In this document: piece by piece, positions 1-11,959 of the stretch
Layout: each line of letters begins with the position of its first letter
Numbering within the stretch: the first letter of the stretch is position 1
Origin: Phorcus lineatus
Taxonomy: Eukaryota; Mollusca; Gastropoda; Trochida; Trochidae
Assembly (NCBI GenBank): GCA_921293015.1
Contig: OV121084.1
Coordinates: forward strand, 54,423,864-54,487,863
Length of the DNA stretch: 64,000 nucleotides
Direction of reading: 5' to 3'
Notes under the pieces: model-generated
Databases searched by the model: none
What the model saw: the letters and a program-made list of their open reading frames with translations, nothing else
What the model was told of the DNA's origin: nothing
Program-made: the position numbers and the translations under genes

Positions 1-1247
1 CCTAGTTCAAAAAGGTCTAGAGAGCTGAAAAGGTGTGTGTAGACTCCTTGGCAAACGGGGATTCTAAATTGTAGGTTTGGTGACCCCACCAAATGGGGTC
101 ACAGGGGTCAAAACCTAATTTCATCTTTTTCCCTAGTTCCAAAAGGTCTAGAGAGCTGAAAAATTGTGTGAAGACTCCTTGGACACTGGGGATTCTAAAT
201 TGTAGGTTTGGTGACCACTTGACCCCAAATGGGGTCACAGGGGTCAAAACCTTAAAATCCTACTTTCATCTTCTTCTCCAGTTCCAAAAGGTCTTGATAG
301 CTTAATAGTTGTGTGTAGACTCCTTGGACAATGGGGATTCTGAATTGTAGATTTTGTGACCCCATGACCCCAAATGAGGTCAGAGGGGTCAAAACATGAA
401 AAACCTATTTTCATCGTCTTCTCCAGTTCCAAAAGGTCCAGAGAGCTGAATAGTTGTGTGTAGACTCCTTGGGCACTGGAGATTCTAAATTGTAGGTTTG
501 GTGACCCCATGACCCCAAATGGGGTCACAGGGGTCAAAACCTGAAAAACCTAATTTCATCTTTTTCCCTAGTTCCAAAAGGTTTAGAGAGCTGAAAAATT
601 GTGTGAAGACTCCTTTGACACTGGGGATTCTAAATTGTAGGTTTGGTGACCCCATGACCCCAAATGGGGTCACAGGTCAAAACCTAAAAAACCTAATTTC
701 ATCTTTTTCCCTAGTTCCAAGAGGTCTAGAGAGCTGAAAAATTGTGTGAAGACTCCTTTGACACTGGGGATTCTAAATTGTAGGTTTGGTGACCCCATGA
801 CCCCAAATGGGGTCACAGGGGTCAAAACCTAAAAAACCTAATTTCATCTTTTTCCCTAGTTCCAAAAGGTCTAGAGAGCTGAAAAATTGTGTGAAGACTC
901 CTTTGACACTGGGGATTCTAAATTGTAGGTTTGGTGACCACTTGACCCCAAATGGGGCCACAGGGGTCAAAACCTTAAAATCCTACTTTTATCTTCTTCT
1001 CCAGTTCCAAAAGGTCTTGATAGCTTAATAGTTGTGTGTAGACTCCTTGGACAATGGGGATTCTGAATTGTAGGTTCGGTGACCCCTTGACCCCAAATGG
1101 GCAATGGGCCTTTTTTATTTGATTGTGAATAACTTGGACGTTGGGACAGGCTATCTTTCTTACACTGCCCATGACCCCATGGTCTAAACCCAAACACCTA
1201 TTTCTATCAAAAGTCTGATGAGCTACAGAGCCCATGGCTCTATTTTT
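1..1247. mobile_element. Right part of a tandem-core repeat element, cut by the window edge
   Basis: About eight imperfect copies of a ~145-bp unit fill positions 1-1110. Each unit carries a GTGACCCC...GGGGTCAC inverted repeat, a pyrimidine-rich CTAGTTCCAAAAGG stretch and the phrase GGGGATTCTAAATTGTAGG. A unique tail of ~130 bp follows and ends in CTGATGAGCTACAGAGCCC then a T-run near 1247. The same tail ends the complete copy at 9689-11346, so this is the same family. The short open frames on both strands here are repeats of the unit, not genes. No transposase is visible, so it is presumably non-autonomous. Confidence 0.85.
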
Positions 1248-2349
1248 TTCTTTGAAAATTTATCTTTTACAATTAATATGGCCAAAGGGATGAATTTGCG
1301 AGTCGATAGAGAGGTTTGAGTTCATATCAACGCATGTGGTCTTTTGTCACGGGGTAAAAATTGATAAGTTTTCATGAAAACCCCTATTTGACAATTTTAG
1401 ATGAGAGTTTGAAGTATTGCGACTTTATAGCATTGCCCTCAATACTCATGTCCTCACGTCTGTCAGCAAATGGGACATATTCACCTGCTACATGGACATA
1501 TTTGAATCCACGGAGCTCCTTTAACCTAACATCTATCTGTTCAAATGCTTTGTGTCGCTATGAAGAACAAGCCAAAGAATTGTCTCTCATCCAGCAATAC
1601 ACTCATTCTCTGTGTAACGGCACTACCCGGATGACAGATCAGTTCAAATCCGAGATTTTTGCTTAAAGATTTCTTGTACAACGACATTTCATTGGCTGAA
1701 ACAACTTATTATAGACGTAAATAACCAGCTTCGGCTATCTTACAGGTATCAGGGTATTGTGGGAGCTCTGCGCATTCGAATATTTGATTTCAAAAGAATA
1801 AAGAGTAATGGCTACTGTGTTGTGTTGATCATTGCAAAAATCCCTATAAAAAGTGAACGAATAAAAATTATTTTATTTTGATATTTCTAACTTACACCTG
1901 TTGAGGATGTTATAATGAATTTCATCTTTGGAAATTTATTTTGTTGAGGGTAGTTTTAACGGATTTTTTAACAAAAACTCCGCACACAAAATGGTCCTCT
2001 GCCAGCTAACATTTCTAGAAGTGCACTTGTCTACCCTGCGCTGATGATAGGATGGAATGTCTACTCATTAGACGCCTGTCTGGATCTCACTGAAGCGGCG
2101 GGCACCTGTCAGGAGGTCACCTGGTGGTATGCAGAACGCTACCTGGCTAATCAAACACTAACTCACCTGAACACACACCTGTTCGGACACGTCAGCAAGT
2201 CCGAAATTGACGAACTGACCTTATTTCTTTATTAACCTTCAAAGACGTCATCTGCTGTTCATTATCAATATTTCGTGTAAAGAGGAATATTTTTGCATTA
2301 GTCAACCATAAGTCAATAAGTTCACATAGACGTCCCGTTGGAAGTGAGG
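1248..2349. other. Intergenic stretch, no supported gene
   Basis: Two short open frames lie here (1361-1666 and 2044-2235 on +). Neither shows a recognisable domain, a splice context or a signal peptide. I see no convincing gene or repeat boundary. Confidence 0.5.
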
Positions 2350-3830
2350 CATGTGATTTAAACATATTTTATTCATGAAAGAATACATGAACTGATTGGC
2401 CAACAAGCTCCGAAGAGCTTATTTTAAGGCCGCTCCAATACAACTTCATTTATACAGATATACAAACAGATGTTAGAGTTACGTCAAATCATATTTCAAA
2501 TTCAAAGATATATACAGTGATAATTCATGTCTACAAATTTGGCAGTCATTATACTAAAGTGTGATTAAGAAAATTTTAAATCGATCGGATTTAGTGATAT
2601 AATTATGAATAGACTTCAATAATAAAGTTTGTTCATTGATTGTGAGCGATGGACATCCTCGTCGTACCGGGTTGATAGAAAAAAATTTCGAATAGAAGAA
2701 TGATTGATTTCTTAAGTCTATGTACTTTTGGCATGTGAAAAAATATTGTACTGCATTTTCGATCGGGTGGCCGCATGAGCACGCAGGGCTGTCAATGATG
2801 TGTCTGTTAAATTTATCGGCATTCAAATCACTACAGTGGAGCCTGAGGCGAGAATGGATAATCTGACTAATTCTTATCCCAAAATTAAGATCGAAGATAA
2901 TAGTTGTATTTTTAGGTCCACTAGTCGAATATTTTAAACCGGATAATGTCTCATCTGTTTCTGATGTCGGGAGTTAAAGAATTCCATAAGTTTATTATAT
3001 CGGGTAAAAACGACCTGGATTACGTCGCCGTTCTACATTTCATAGTTCGCACGGTTGAGTTTTCTCTAAGGTTATATTCATTTGTACTAGGCGTAGTTGG
3101 TATGAGATTACACAGATATTCAGGCGCAAGATTATTCTTCATTTTATAAAAAGTAATCAGTTTAGATATTTTCCTTCGTTCTGTCAAAGATTTCATATAT
3201 GTTTCTTCGTAAAGTCCGCTAAGACTTGTTCCGCGAACTGCTCCACAAATGGATCTTAACGCATCTAGATTAAATTTTTCTAACAAAGTGCATTGGTCTT
3301 GAGTGCAGTTATCCCAAATATGGCCACACGAGTAAAAAATTTTTAAGATGAATGATTTATGTATAATTTCTAAACTTTTACGTGGCAGGCGATATTTTAG
3401 ACTTCTTCAACAATTAATCAAAGGACTAACTTTCTTGATCAAAGTGTTTATATGGTTATCCCAGTAACAGTTATTTTAGAGGGTTAAGCCTAGGTGCTTT
3501 AGGCTTTCGACTTCTTGAATTATTTCACCGTTGATAGTAAGATTAGGTTAGATGCTCCTATTTACTTTTCTGCTAAAGTGTATTGATTCAGTTTTTAAGG
3601 ATTAAATGAAACCTTCCATTTTTTGCCCAGGTTGAAATCAATGATAGGTCATTATTTAAGCAGTTTGCAAATGTATAGGAGTCCTCGATTATTACATATA
3701 AGGAAGTGTCATCTGCAAAAAGTCTGATATTACTGTCTATGTTATCTACAATTACATTCAGAGGCGTAACTATACCTTGTAGCACAAAAAGCAAGTGCTT
3801 ACACTTTGAAGTTCAATAAAAGCATTGAGA
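2350..3830 (-). pseudogene. Degenerate non-LTR retrotransposon, 3' half of reverse transcriptase (CR1/jockey-like)
   Basis: Read on the minus strand, three broken frames line up as one reverse transcriptase C-terminal half. At 3794-3588 there is a palm segment with the catalytic FADD box (RLFADDTSLY). From about 3590 to 3290 shifted frames give INGEIIQEVESLKHLG, and 3286-3020 gives the typical thumb segment (LTERRKISKLITFYKM). At 2826-2554 comes a C-terminal CSCGHPIENAVQYFFTC zinc-knuckle-like motif. Frameshifts and stops separate the blocks. The endonuclease and N-terminal RT are missing, as expected for a 5'-truncated insertion. The limits are approximate and clade assignment is by motif style only. 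Confidence 0.8.
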
Positions 3831-3959
3831 ATAATCGTCATATAGTCTAGATGTACACAGTATTTGCCGTTTCTTGAATAAATGTTTCTCTAAAATATTA
3901 CGGCTGACAGTCGTCAAAACGCACAGTATGGGAGGAGCTGTTCAGTGAGTCAGCTCATA

Positions 3960-4480
3960 TGTCAAACAAATATGACAATATTCCTTCCAAGCCCAGATGT
4001 ATGAGCCGTCAAACAATGCGCGACAATGCCCCAGCATCCACACCTTAAAATACGGAAAGAGGAATCTGTTCCACCCTTTGCTTGATCACATGGCTCAGCA
4101 ATTAGAAGACAGACTTGTCTGTCCAAATGGCTAATTCAAAGCCAAGTTTTTCTGCCTACTTTGATCCATAACATTGCAGATGAGATGGGTATTATACCAT
4201 TTAGCCTATTCGGTGAGCTTAACGAGAACCCACATTAGCAACAAGCAGTTGAGATCAGACGATGGCTTAACGTTGGCAAGATGTTCCTGAAGAGAAGAAA
4301 CCATCTGGACGTCGCAAAAGAGGATCTCTATCCTAATTTTCATGTTGCTTTAAAAAGAAATGGTAACGGAACGGCTAAATGTGCTCACACTTCTTTATGT
4401 CCACAGAGATTTTGATGTCAATTTTGATAAGGTAGTGGGTGATTTCGTAGAGGGAAAAACACGCTAAATGGCTCTTTTCT
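3960..4480 (+). pseudogene. Decayed hAT-type transposase fragment
   Basis: In shifting plus-strand frames the sequence reads MSRQTMRDNAPASTP, then KRNLFHPLLDHMAQQLEDRL, and near the end RLNVLTLLYVHRDFDVNFDK. These match the style of the C-terminal part of hAT-superfamily (ZMYM/SCAND3-like) transposases, including the end of the dimerisation domain. Stops, frameshifts and a deletion of the expected ERSFS-type block make it non-functional. Recognition is by eye; a translated search would settle the subfamily. Confidence 0.6.
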
Positions 4481-5253
4481 TCAAGTGAAGCTGATATTCA
4501 AAGAATTTCACAGTTTAATTGTCTTGTTTTTCTTCCTTTGACAACGTTCTTGTATTTCTGAGAGTTCTGGTTTATTGTTCGTCGGATCATTGGACGTTTC
4601 AATGATTAATGTTTAAAAGTAGTTACAAGTCATTGCGTTAATCTCACCATAGATAACTTTGATGGTATCTTTTCATTTGAATGGTGTGATGTTTAAGTCA
4701 GTTCGGTTTATCACATCCTTAAGCTGTGCTTACAACTGAAAATTTCCTAGTTACACCCCTGTCATTTATATATATAATGAAGAACAAAGATCCCAAAGTT
4801 AGGCTGTATCTGTATGTCTAGTATGTTAATACATGTAAATCAATAGTTTTTGGTGACTACATGCATGGATCTTAATATACACTGTCATATGTTTCATACG
4901 GAAAAAAGTTTTGAACATATACATAGGTCAAATCAAAGACGCATAGGTCTATGGTCAAATTCTTGGGTCAAATAGAATCGGCGCACAGCATAAACATGAA
5001 ATTTGATAAACTTATATATAATTTTTTTATCATTTGCAGTACATTAAAACATCTTCGCTTTGACGTTAATCTTTCCGTCAATCGTTATTGGCGATGTCAG
5101 CGAATTCGTTCCTACAGTTTGTGGCCGAAATTCAGGAAATATTCTTTATTGGCAATAATGGCGGGAATGGGGAAGAAACTTATTGCTTAATACTGCAAAA
5201 AAAACTAAAAAAACAATAAACGTTATGGTAACAGTAGTATATTGCATGCATTG
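4481..5253. other. Intergenic stretch, no supported gene
   Basis: AT-rich sequence between the hAT fragment and the inverted repeats. The short open frame at 4951-5190 has no recognisable motif. Nothing else is supported. Confidence 0.5.
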
Positions 5254-5430
5254 TACAGCTGCATGCCAAAAGTTTGTTATTTTCCAAAACAGATTCTTGG
5301 CTAAACACATGAGGACTGTTACCTGTGAAACCATTAAGAATTGAGTGTTAACCTTCGTGAGAATTTTAAATCAATATAAGAAACTCACACATGATGACTC
5401 AATACTAAATGGTCTCACAGGTAACAGCTC
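5254..5430. repeat. Partial inverted-repeat element next to a full MITE
   Basis: The phrase ACAGCTGCATGCCAAAAG occurs at about 5257 and again at 5433 in the same orientation. Between them, 5314-5335 and 5408-5428 are inverted copies of each other (CTGTTACCTGTGA...ACC). This looks like a broken or nested copy of the neighbouring foldback element. Confidence 0.55.
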
Positions 5431-5431
5431 T

Positions 5432-6064
5432 CTACAGCTGCATGCCAAAAGTTTGTTCACATACCTGAATATACAAGTGCAAATATCATGTAATTTGAGA
5501 TGCCTTTGAGGTATCGTAGCGTTGCGAAAAAGTAACGTATACTATTGGATTTTCAATACACATATGCATATCCATTCTTCTTTAAGGCAAAGGTTTATCG
5601 TACCCTACAATTACCCGGAACAGTTTTGGCAGGTCATTGAAGTGATCAGGGGTCAAAATTCCGAAAACACTAATTTTTTTTTTTCTCCATAAAATCCTTT
5701 ATAAGTTATCAACTTCTTTAAAAATTAGTCACATTTGTTTCTTAGCACAAAGTCAATGTAATTATGTTGGTTTTAATCTCAGAGAGTCGATATGGGAAAT
5801 TTTATTTGACATTTAATAAAATCGAAATTTTTAAAAATGTGACCCCTCCTGTCTCTATCAATATGCCAAAATTCGAATTTTTGCACGAGTGTCCAGACAA
5901 CGCCAGCATGAGTTCAAGAATGGCTATTTCACACATGGACAGTGGGTGATCCATTGTCAGTCTTCCTGAAGTTATTCTATTGACGTTGAAACGAAACCAA
6001 AATTACATGATATTTGCACTACGATTCAGTGGTAAGTGAACAAACTTTCGGTATGCAGCTGTAT
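5432..6064. mobile_element. MITE-like element with ~64-bp terminal inverted repeats
   Basis: Left arm 5432-5496 and right arm 6001-6064 are imperfect inverted complements. Both contain CAGCTGCAT, AAAGTTTGTTCAC and GTGCAAATATCATGTAATT. The ~500-bp interior has no transposase. Size and arm structure fit a non-autonomous DNA transposon; I cannot name the superfamily. Confidence 0.75.
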
Positions 6065-6683
6065 TGATATATCGTACTGTATTACATTTATGATTGAAAT
6101 ATACATTTTTATTATATGAATTTAATTTTGAAATTTAGTGGTTCAAGCGAGCGTTTCTAAATTACTATCTTCCGTATATCATAACTTAAATACAATTTTG
6201 ACTATAAAGTAAATAAGAAGGTATTTATTGTTTTTAGATAACGTTAAAATTGTAAAATAGTCGTGTTAGAGCAGTAAGATCAAGAAGTTTTCAGAAATGA
6301 TACCTTAGTATAAGATAAAATCTAACAAAAGGAAATAGTTCAGTATTTACCTTTAATCAGCGACAGCGTCAAAGATATAATCGCCAGTTAACAACATTGT
6401 TGTTACCCAAACGGTAACCATGTTGTTATAGAAATTTCTCACTATGTTGTTATAGGACATGACACGAAAAACTCAATTCTCAGTTTGGACTCAACCTGAA
6501 CAAAAGATCTATTTAAAAACTATATATAAATAAAACGAAATCATCAATAGCGGACATTAGTTTCTATCCATTGGGCCATTAAGGAAGAATAAATTTGTCC
6601 TAACTCATTTCCAGAATACGGCTTTAACGAACATCACAACACCATTGGTGTATCTCTGTATAGTACCTTGATAAACAGTAATA
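6065..6683. other. AT-rich upstream region of the PHD-finger gene
   Basis: No open frame of note. The promoter and 5' UTR of the gene starting at 6684 probably lie here, but no TATA box or initiator can be assigned with confidence. Confidence 0.4.
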
Positions 6684-8098
6684 ATGAAGAGTGAAGAAAG
6701 CGACAGTTGCGTGTTTTGTAAGGCCAGGTGTGGCGGGAGACAGCAAGTTCTTCAGTGTGACGTGTGTTCCAGGTGGCAGCACAGGAAATGCAATACAGGT
6801 AACGATAATTGACCTTAGAAATCTTGCATTCCATTTTGCTGTATGTGCTTAATCTGCATGTATCAAATAGTATACGCAAGTTACATAATGTTCAAGGAAT
6901 CTAATTAGTTCATAAAATCTTACGTCGTCACAAGTAAGAAGACGCGAAAGACCACTACGGAAAACCTTTAAATGCAATATAGAGGAATACACAATATGTC
7001 GACTGCTGATTGAAGGAGGTTCGTCACATGGGTCTTTTTTTTGCACAGGTTCAATCTTTCAAACAATAAATGAACGTTCAGAAAATGGTGGATCGTTCCA
7101 AGAAAGTAACATCAAAATACCACGCAGTGTCCCTCTTCTCTCATGTGATTTCCACTAATAAAATAAATTTAAAAACAATTGCAGGTATAAGCCAGACGAC
7201 CTACCGGAAAATGAAGAAGGGTTTGGCGGCATTGGATGCCTGGAGGTGCTTTGTTTGTTCCTTGATATCCTCCGCTAAGCATTCAACGGGAGGTGTACAA
7301 GATTTGAAAGCTTCATCTAAGCAATCAAAGAAAAGGGCTGTAGGTTTGAAAGATCTAGTCGACCTTGGGTCCCGACCAGCTGCTTCATCTAATCAATCAA
7401 AGAAAAGTGCTGTTGATTGGGAAGATCTAGTCGACCTTGGTTCACGACCAGCTGCTTCATCTAGCCAATCAAAGAAAGGGGCTGTAGATTGGGACGATCT
7501 AGTCGACCTTGATTCACAATTCCAACCAGCTGCTTCATCTAAGCAATCAAAGAAAAGGGCTGTTGATTGGGAAGATCTAGTCGACCTTGGGTCACGACCA
7601 GCTGCTTCATCTAAGCACTCAAAGAAAAGGGCTGTTGATTGTAGATCCAAACACTCTTCGGAGAGCGGTATAAATTTTGAAGATATAGTCGACCTTGGGT
7701 CACGACCAGCTGCTTCATCTAAGCACTCAAAGAAAAGGGCTGTTGATTGTAGATCCAAACACTCTTCGGAGAGCGGTATAAATTTTGAAGATATAGTCGA
7801 CCTTGGGTCACGACCAGCTGCTTCATCTAAGCACTCAAAGAAAAGGGCTGTTGACTGTAGATCCAAACACTCTACGGAGAGCGGTATAAATTTTGAAGAT
7901 ATAGTCGACCTTGGGTCACGACCAGCTGCTTCATCTAAGCACTCAAAGAAAAGGGCTGTTGACTGTAGATCCAAACACTCTACGGAGAGCGGTATAAATT
8001 TTGAAGATATAGTCGTAGATCAAAGCGACTGTTGTAGTTATGGAAAATGTAGAGACTGCATAGAAATCTGGCTGGATAACGTGCAATACGCTAGCTAA
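6684..8098 (+). CDS. PHD-finger protein with internal tandem repeats (two exons)
   Basis: Exons 6684-6798 and 7185-8098 join in phase (GT donor at 6799, polyA-rich tract and CAG acceptor at 7182-7184), giving 342 residues. Residues 9-63 form a C4HC3 PHD-type zinc finger: CVFC, QCDVC, H33, C36 and a closing WRCFVC. The splice joins the two halves of the finger, which strongly supports the model. From about residue 82 the protein is tandem repeats of a basic SSKxSKKRAVD segment followed by an acidic FEDIVDLGSRPAA segment: four short units (24-26 aa), then four long units (36 aa; the last diverges). The tail is Cys-rich (DCCSYGKCRDC). PHD fingers usually read histone tails. Similar fingers also occur in lineage-specific mollusc families, sometimes with transposase domains, so domestication is possible. 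Function unknown. The start is the only ATG upstream of the finger in this exon. Confidence 0.75.
7312..8010 (+). repeat. Coding minisatellite within the PHD-finger gene
   Basis: Four units of 72-78 bp are followed by 108-bp units, each starting near TCATCTAAGCA and holding GATATAGTCGACC. The 108-bp copies are nearly identical at the nucleotide level (for example TCTTCGGAG versus TCTACGGAG), which indicates recent expansion or homogenisation. Unit lengths are multiples of three, so copy-number change keeps the frame. Confidence 0.9.
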
Positions 8099-8246
8099 CG
8101 CTAACCAAAATCCTGACAACATCTGAGTGATGTGAACAACCGATAGAACTTATTAAACACATTAAATTGCGCATTGATATTATTTATACTTTATGCTACT
8201 TATGCCACTTTTATATATGTTCAACTTTATTTTAATTGATTTTCTG

Positions 8247-8252
8247 AATAAA
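8247..8252 (+). terminator. Candidate polyadenylation signal of the PHD-finger gene
   Basis: AATAAA occurs 149 nt after the stop codon, followed by a second overlapping copy and a GT-rich stretch (GGGGTTGTTTT) about 20 nt on. This is a good cleavage/polyadenylation context. Confidence 0.6.
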
Positions 8253-9688
8253 ATAAATGAAAGTTTTGGGGTTGTTTTATCTCTCAGAGTCCAATTACTA
8301 TTCTATTAGTTCAATGACCTACTAAGCTATACCAACCTGTTTCTCTCGTTTGGGCTGTTACTGTTATGCTTACAGAAGCATTGAGATGTTAATTTTCATA
8401 CCAGTACGTGTCGATGAAATAACAAAATGTTTACATATTTGACCCCAACAATATACTCCATATAGTCCATTTAACGCAGTCGAAAATAAAGTACAAGGGA
8501 GGATGTAACGTTCCATTTAACTTTTTCATAATTTATACCATCGGAAGAAACGTAATCTCAACAAAGGTTAGTCTTTGTTGGAAAGCACTTTTTTAAATGA
8601 ACTCAAGCACAAATTAAACTTCACACTTCTTAAAATTAAATATTGGAAACTAGCAAAATCGGTGATTAAGTAAAAGTGGCATCGACATAATTAGAACCTT
8701 ATCTTTTGTATATCCAATTTGCAAGTGGACCATATTCAGGGTGGAAATTAATTAAGATAGAAATCACGTAACATTGCGTTTTGACACTGGGGTTAAATAG
8801 GCCTGCTCAAAGTCATGTTAGGAATCCCGTTTACGATTAAAAAACGAAGACGTAAAAGGCTTAGCGTTTGAGTGAAATGACTCTTCATGGCTGGAGTTTG
8901 CTTGCATTAGTCTTGTATTCAGATCAGACAATGACCACTTGCTTTCGACATGCATAATTTCATATGTTATAATTTTGGGATGCGCATACCAAAGCTTGAC
9001 TTGATTGTAAACTCTTGAGGCCGGTCACCAATTGCTGAACTTATAGGACAACCATAAACACAACATCTCGAAGTCAGGTACACAGATTATAGGACAGGCA
9101 GACTTTTAGAAGCTGTGAATATTTTGAAATTCATCCAACAATGGTAATAGATTCGATCAGCATACCATCACTTGATCAAAGCCAATCAAGGATAATCCCT
9201 CTAAAGTAGCCACTTCATTATTGTCCATCTGGCTTCCTTTCTATTGTTAAAACATTGTGAACATGAGCCCATTTTCATGGGAAAAAACATGCCTTTATAC
9301 GCCTTTGTAACGTTAAGAATCATTTGCTTGATAATGGTGTTAATACCTACACTGAAACGTACGTCGCATCTCTTTGCAATAAAGAAGTTGTTTTCTGGAG
9401 TTCTTCATCATACCAGCTTTACAAAAACCACTGAAAGAACTTCTTTATATTTTATAAATCTATTTTCTAGTTTGTAAACTTTTAACTGCTGGTATATCAC
9501 AGCCAGGCATGTGATATTTTACTAACGTTTCAACATCAGCCGAAATGTTAGCACGTATTCATGAGTACGTTACGGACTAAAGGTATTCGAAACATCACAG
9601 CTAGTTTTAACTAGATTTGGAAGATACATGTTCATTTCAATTATTTTTAGTAAGTGGGATCTGAACCATTTTCGTATATGTATTAATT
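8253..9688. other. Intergenic stretch, no supported gene
   Basis: AT-rich sequence with only short open frames (for example 9244-9477). I find no splice-compatible coding blocks and no clear repeat boundaries before the element that starts at about 9689. Confidence 0.5.
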
Positions 9689-11346
9689 TTTAGCTCATCA
9701 GGTCTGAAAGACCCGATGGGCTTACGGCATGGCATGGCGTCCGGCGTCCGTCCATCCGTCCGTAAACTTTTCACTTTTTCGACTTCTTCTCCAGAACCAA
9801 TGACTCTAGAGAGCTGAAATTTTATGTGCATACTCCTTGGCAAATGGGGATTCTAAATTGTAGATTTCGTGACCCTATGACCCCAAATGGGGTCACAAGG
9901 GTCAAAACCTTAAAAATCTATTTTGATCTTCTTCTCCAGTTCCAAAAGGTCCAGAGAGCTGAAAAGTTGTGTGTAGACTTCTTGGCCAATGGGGATTCTA
10001 AATTGTAGATTTTGTGACCCCATGACCCCAAATGAGGTCAGAGGGGTCAAAACATGAAAAACCTATTTTCATCTTCTTCTCCAGTTCCAAAAGGTCCAGA
10101 GAGCTGAATAGTTGTGTGTAGACTCCTTGGCCAACGGGGATTCTAAATTGTAGGTTTGGTGACCCCATGACCCCAAATGGGTTCACAGGGGTCAAAACCT
10201 AAAAAACCTAATTTCATCTCTTTCCCCTAGTTCCAAAAGTTCTAGAGAGCTGAAAAATTGTGTGAAGACTCCTTGGACACTGATGATTCTAAATTGTAGG
10301 TTTGGTGACCCCATGACCCCAAATGAGGTCAGAGGGGTTAAAACATTAAAAAAAAACTACTTTCATCTTCTTCTCCAGTTCCAAAAGGTCCAGAGAGCTG
10401 AAAAGGTGTGTGTAGACTCCTTGGCCAACGGGGATTCTAAATTGTAGGTTTGGTGACCCCATGACCCCAAATGGGTTCACAGGGGTCAAAACCTAAAAAC
10501 CTAATTTCATATTTTTCCCTAGTTCCAAAAGGTCTGGAGAGCTGAAAAGATGTGTGTAGACTCCTTGGCCAACGGGGATTCTAAATTGTAGGTTTGGTGA
10601 CCCCATGACCCCAAATGGGGTCACAGGGGTCAAAACCTAAAAAACCTAATAATATCTTTTTCCCTAGTTCCAAAAGGTCTAGAGAGCTGAAAAATTGTGT
10701 GAAGACTCCTTGGACACTGGGGATTCTAAATTATAGGTTTGGTGACCCCATGACCCCAAATGGGGTCACAGGGGTCAAAACCTAAAAAACCTAATTTCAT
10801 CTTTTTCCCTAGTTCCAAAAGGTCTAGAGAGCTGACAAGGTGTGTGTAGACTCCTTGGCCAACGGGGATTCTAAATTGTAGGTTTGGTGACCCCATGACC
10901 CCAAATGGGTTCACAGGGGTCAAAACCTAAAAAACCTAATTTCATCTTTTTCCCTAGTTCCAAAAGGTCTAGAGAGCTGAAAAGGTGTGTGTAGACTCCT
11001 TGGCCAACGGGGATTCTAAATTGTAGGTTTGGTGACCCCATGACACCAAATGGGGTCACAGGGGTCAAAACCTAAAAAACCTAATTTCATCTTCTTCTCC
11101 AGTTCCAAAAGGTTTTGATAGCTTAATAGTTGTGTGTAGACTCCTTGGACAATGGGGATTCTGAATTGTAGGTTCGGTGACCCCTTGACCCCAAATGGGC
11201 AATGGGCCTTTTTTATTTGATTGTGAATAACTCGGACGTTGGGACAGGCTATCTTTCCTACACTGCCCATGACCTCATGGTCTAAACCCATACACCTATT
11301 TCTATCAAAAGTCTGATGAGCTACAGAGCCCACGGCTCTATTTTTA
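9689..11346. mobile_element. Complete tandem-core element with inverted ends
   Basis: The left end reads TAGCTCATCAGGTCTGAAAG and the right end contains CTGATGAGCT, so the termini carry a short inverted repeat (AGCTCATCAG). A GC-rich leader with repeated CGTCCGTCCATCCGTCC is followed by about ten ~145-bp units (9780-11200), then the same ~130-bp tail as the copy at 1-1247. T-runs flank both ends. There is no transposase frame. A DNA-transposon-like or foldback-like non-autonomous element with a minisatellite core is the best description. Confidence 0.8.
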
Positions 11347-11959
11347 ACTAAACTAATCATTGAACTTAAATGTACATTTCTCAGTGCAGACATGAGTATT
11401 GATAATGAAAGTTGTGCTATGTATATTTATTTCTAAAGAAATTTGGCATGTATGCCAGTTTACCAATACAATGATGGTTAATTATTAGATTATATAATTT
11501 AGTAAATCTTGATTATATTGATATATCTTTAAGGGAACTTTTAAGGTCAATTGAGGCAAATGCTCACCATATGTATGTCTCTGATCATTCCAAAGACCTT
11601 GGTGGAATTAAACGAGTTGGAATAAGTCCAACCTAAAAGTATCTCATTACTCATGTTCAAAGGTCGGAAAAGTCTTCTTACTCTTCTCAGTTTTAACGGG
11701 TAGTGAACATTGTCTTACCCTCAAAAGACCTGGTGGAAATCACGTCCTCAATTTGTTAAAGAATACCACTGTGAGATTCAACGATGCTGATCTACTCATG
11801 ACAGTGATCACAAATGCACAATCACGTGTCAAAATGATTATTTGATACCATAGAACTAAACGTGTTATATTGATCGTGGAACAAAGAATAAATTTACCTA
11901 GTTGGGGATTAACTTATTTTTTTAGCCCGAATTTCCCCTTGGATATTATCACAAAAGAT
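11347..11959. other. Intergenic stretch, no supported gene
   Basis: No coding block, RNA gene or repeat boundary that I can support. Confidence 0.5.

Noticed and set aside
17-1235. Family of similar small proteins (MTPVTPFGVMGSPNL type) on the minus strand
   Set aside because: They are the ~145-bp repeat unit read through, recurring identically at 9998-11393. No start context and no conservation beyond the repeat.
1361-1666. 101-codon open frame on the plus strand
   Set aside because: No recognised domain, signal peptide or splice partners. The minus-strand reading also gives nothing convincing.
7393-7974. 193-codon open frame on the minus strand
   Set aside because: It is the mirror of the repeat-coding PHD exon: a repeat free of stops on one strand with period a multiple of three stays open on the other. 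No independent motif.
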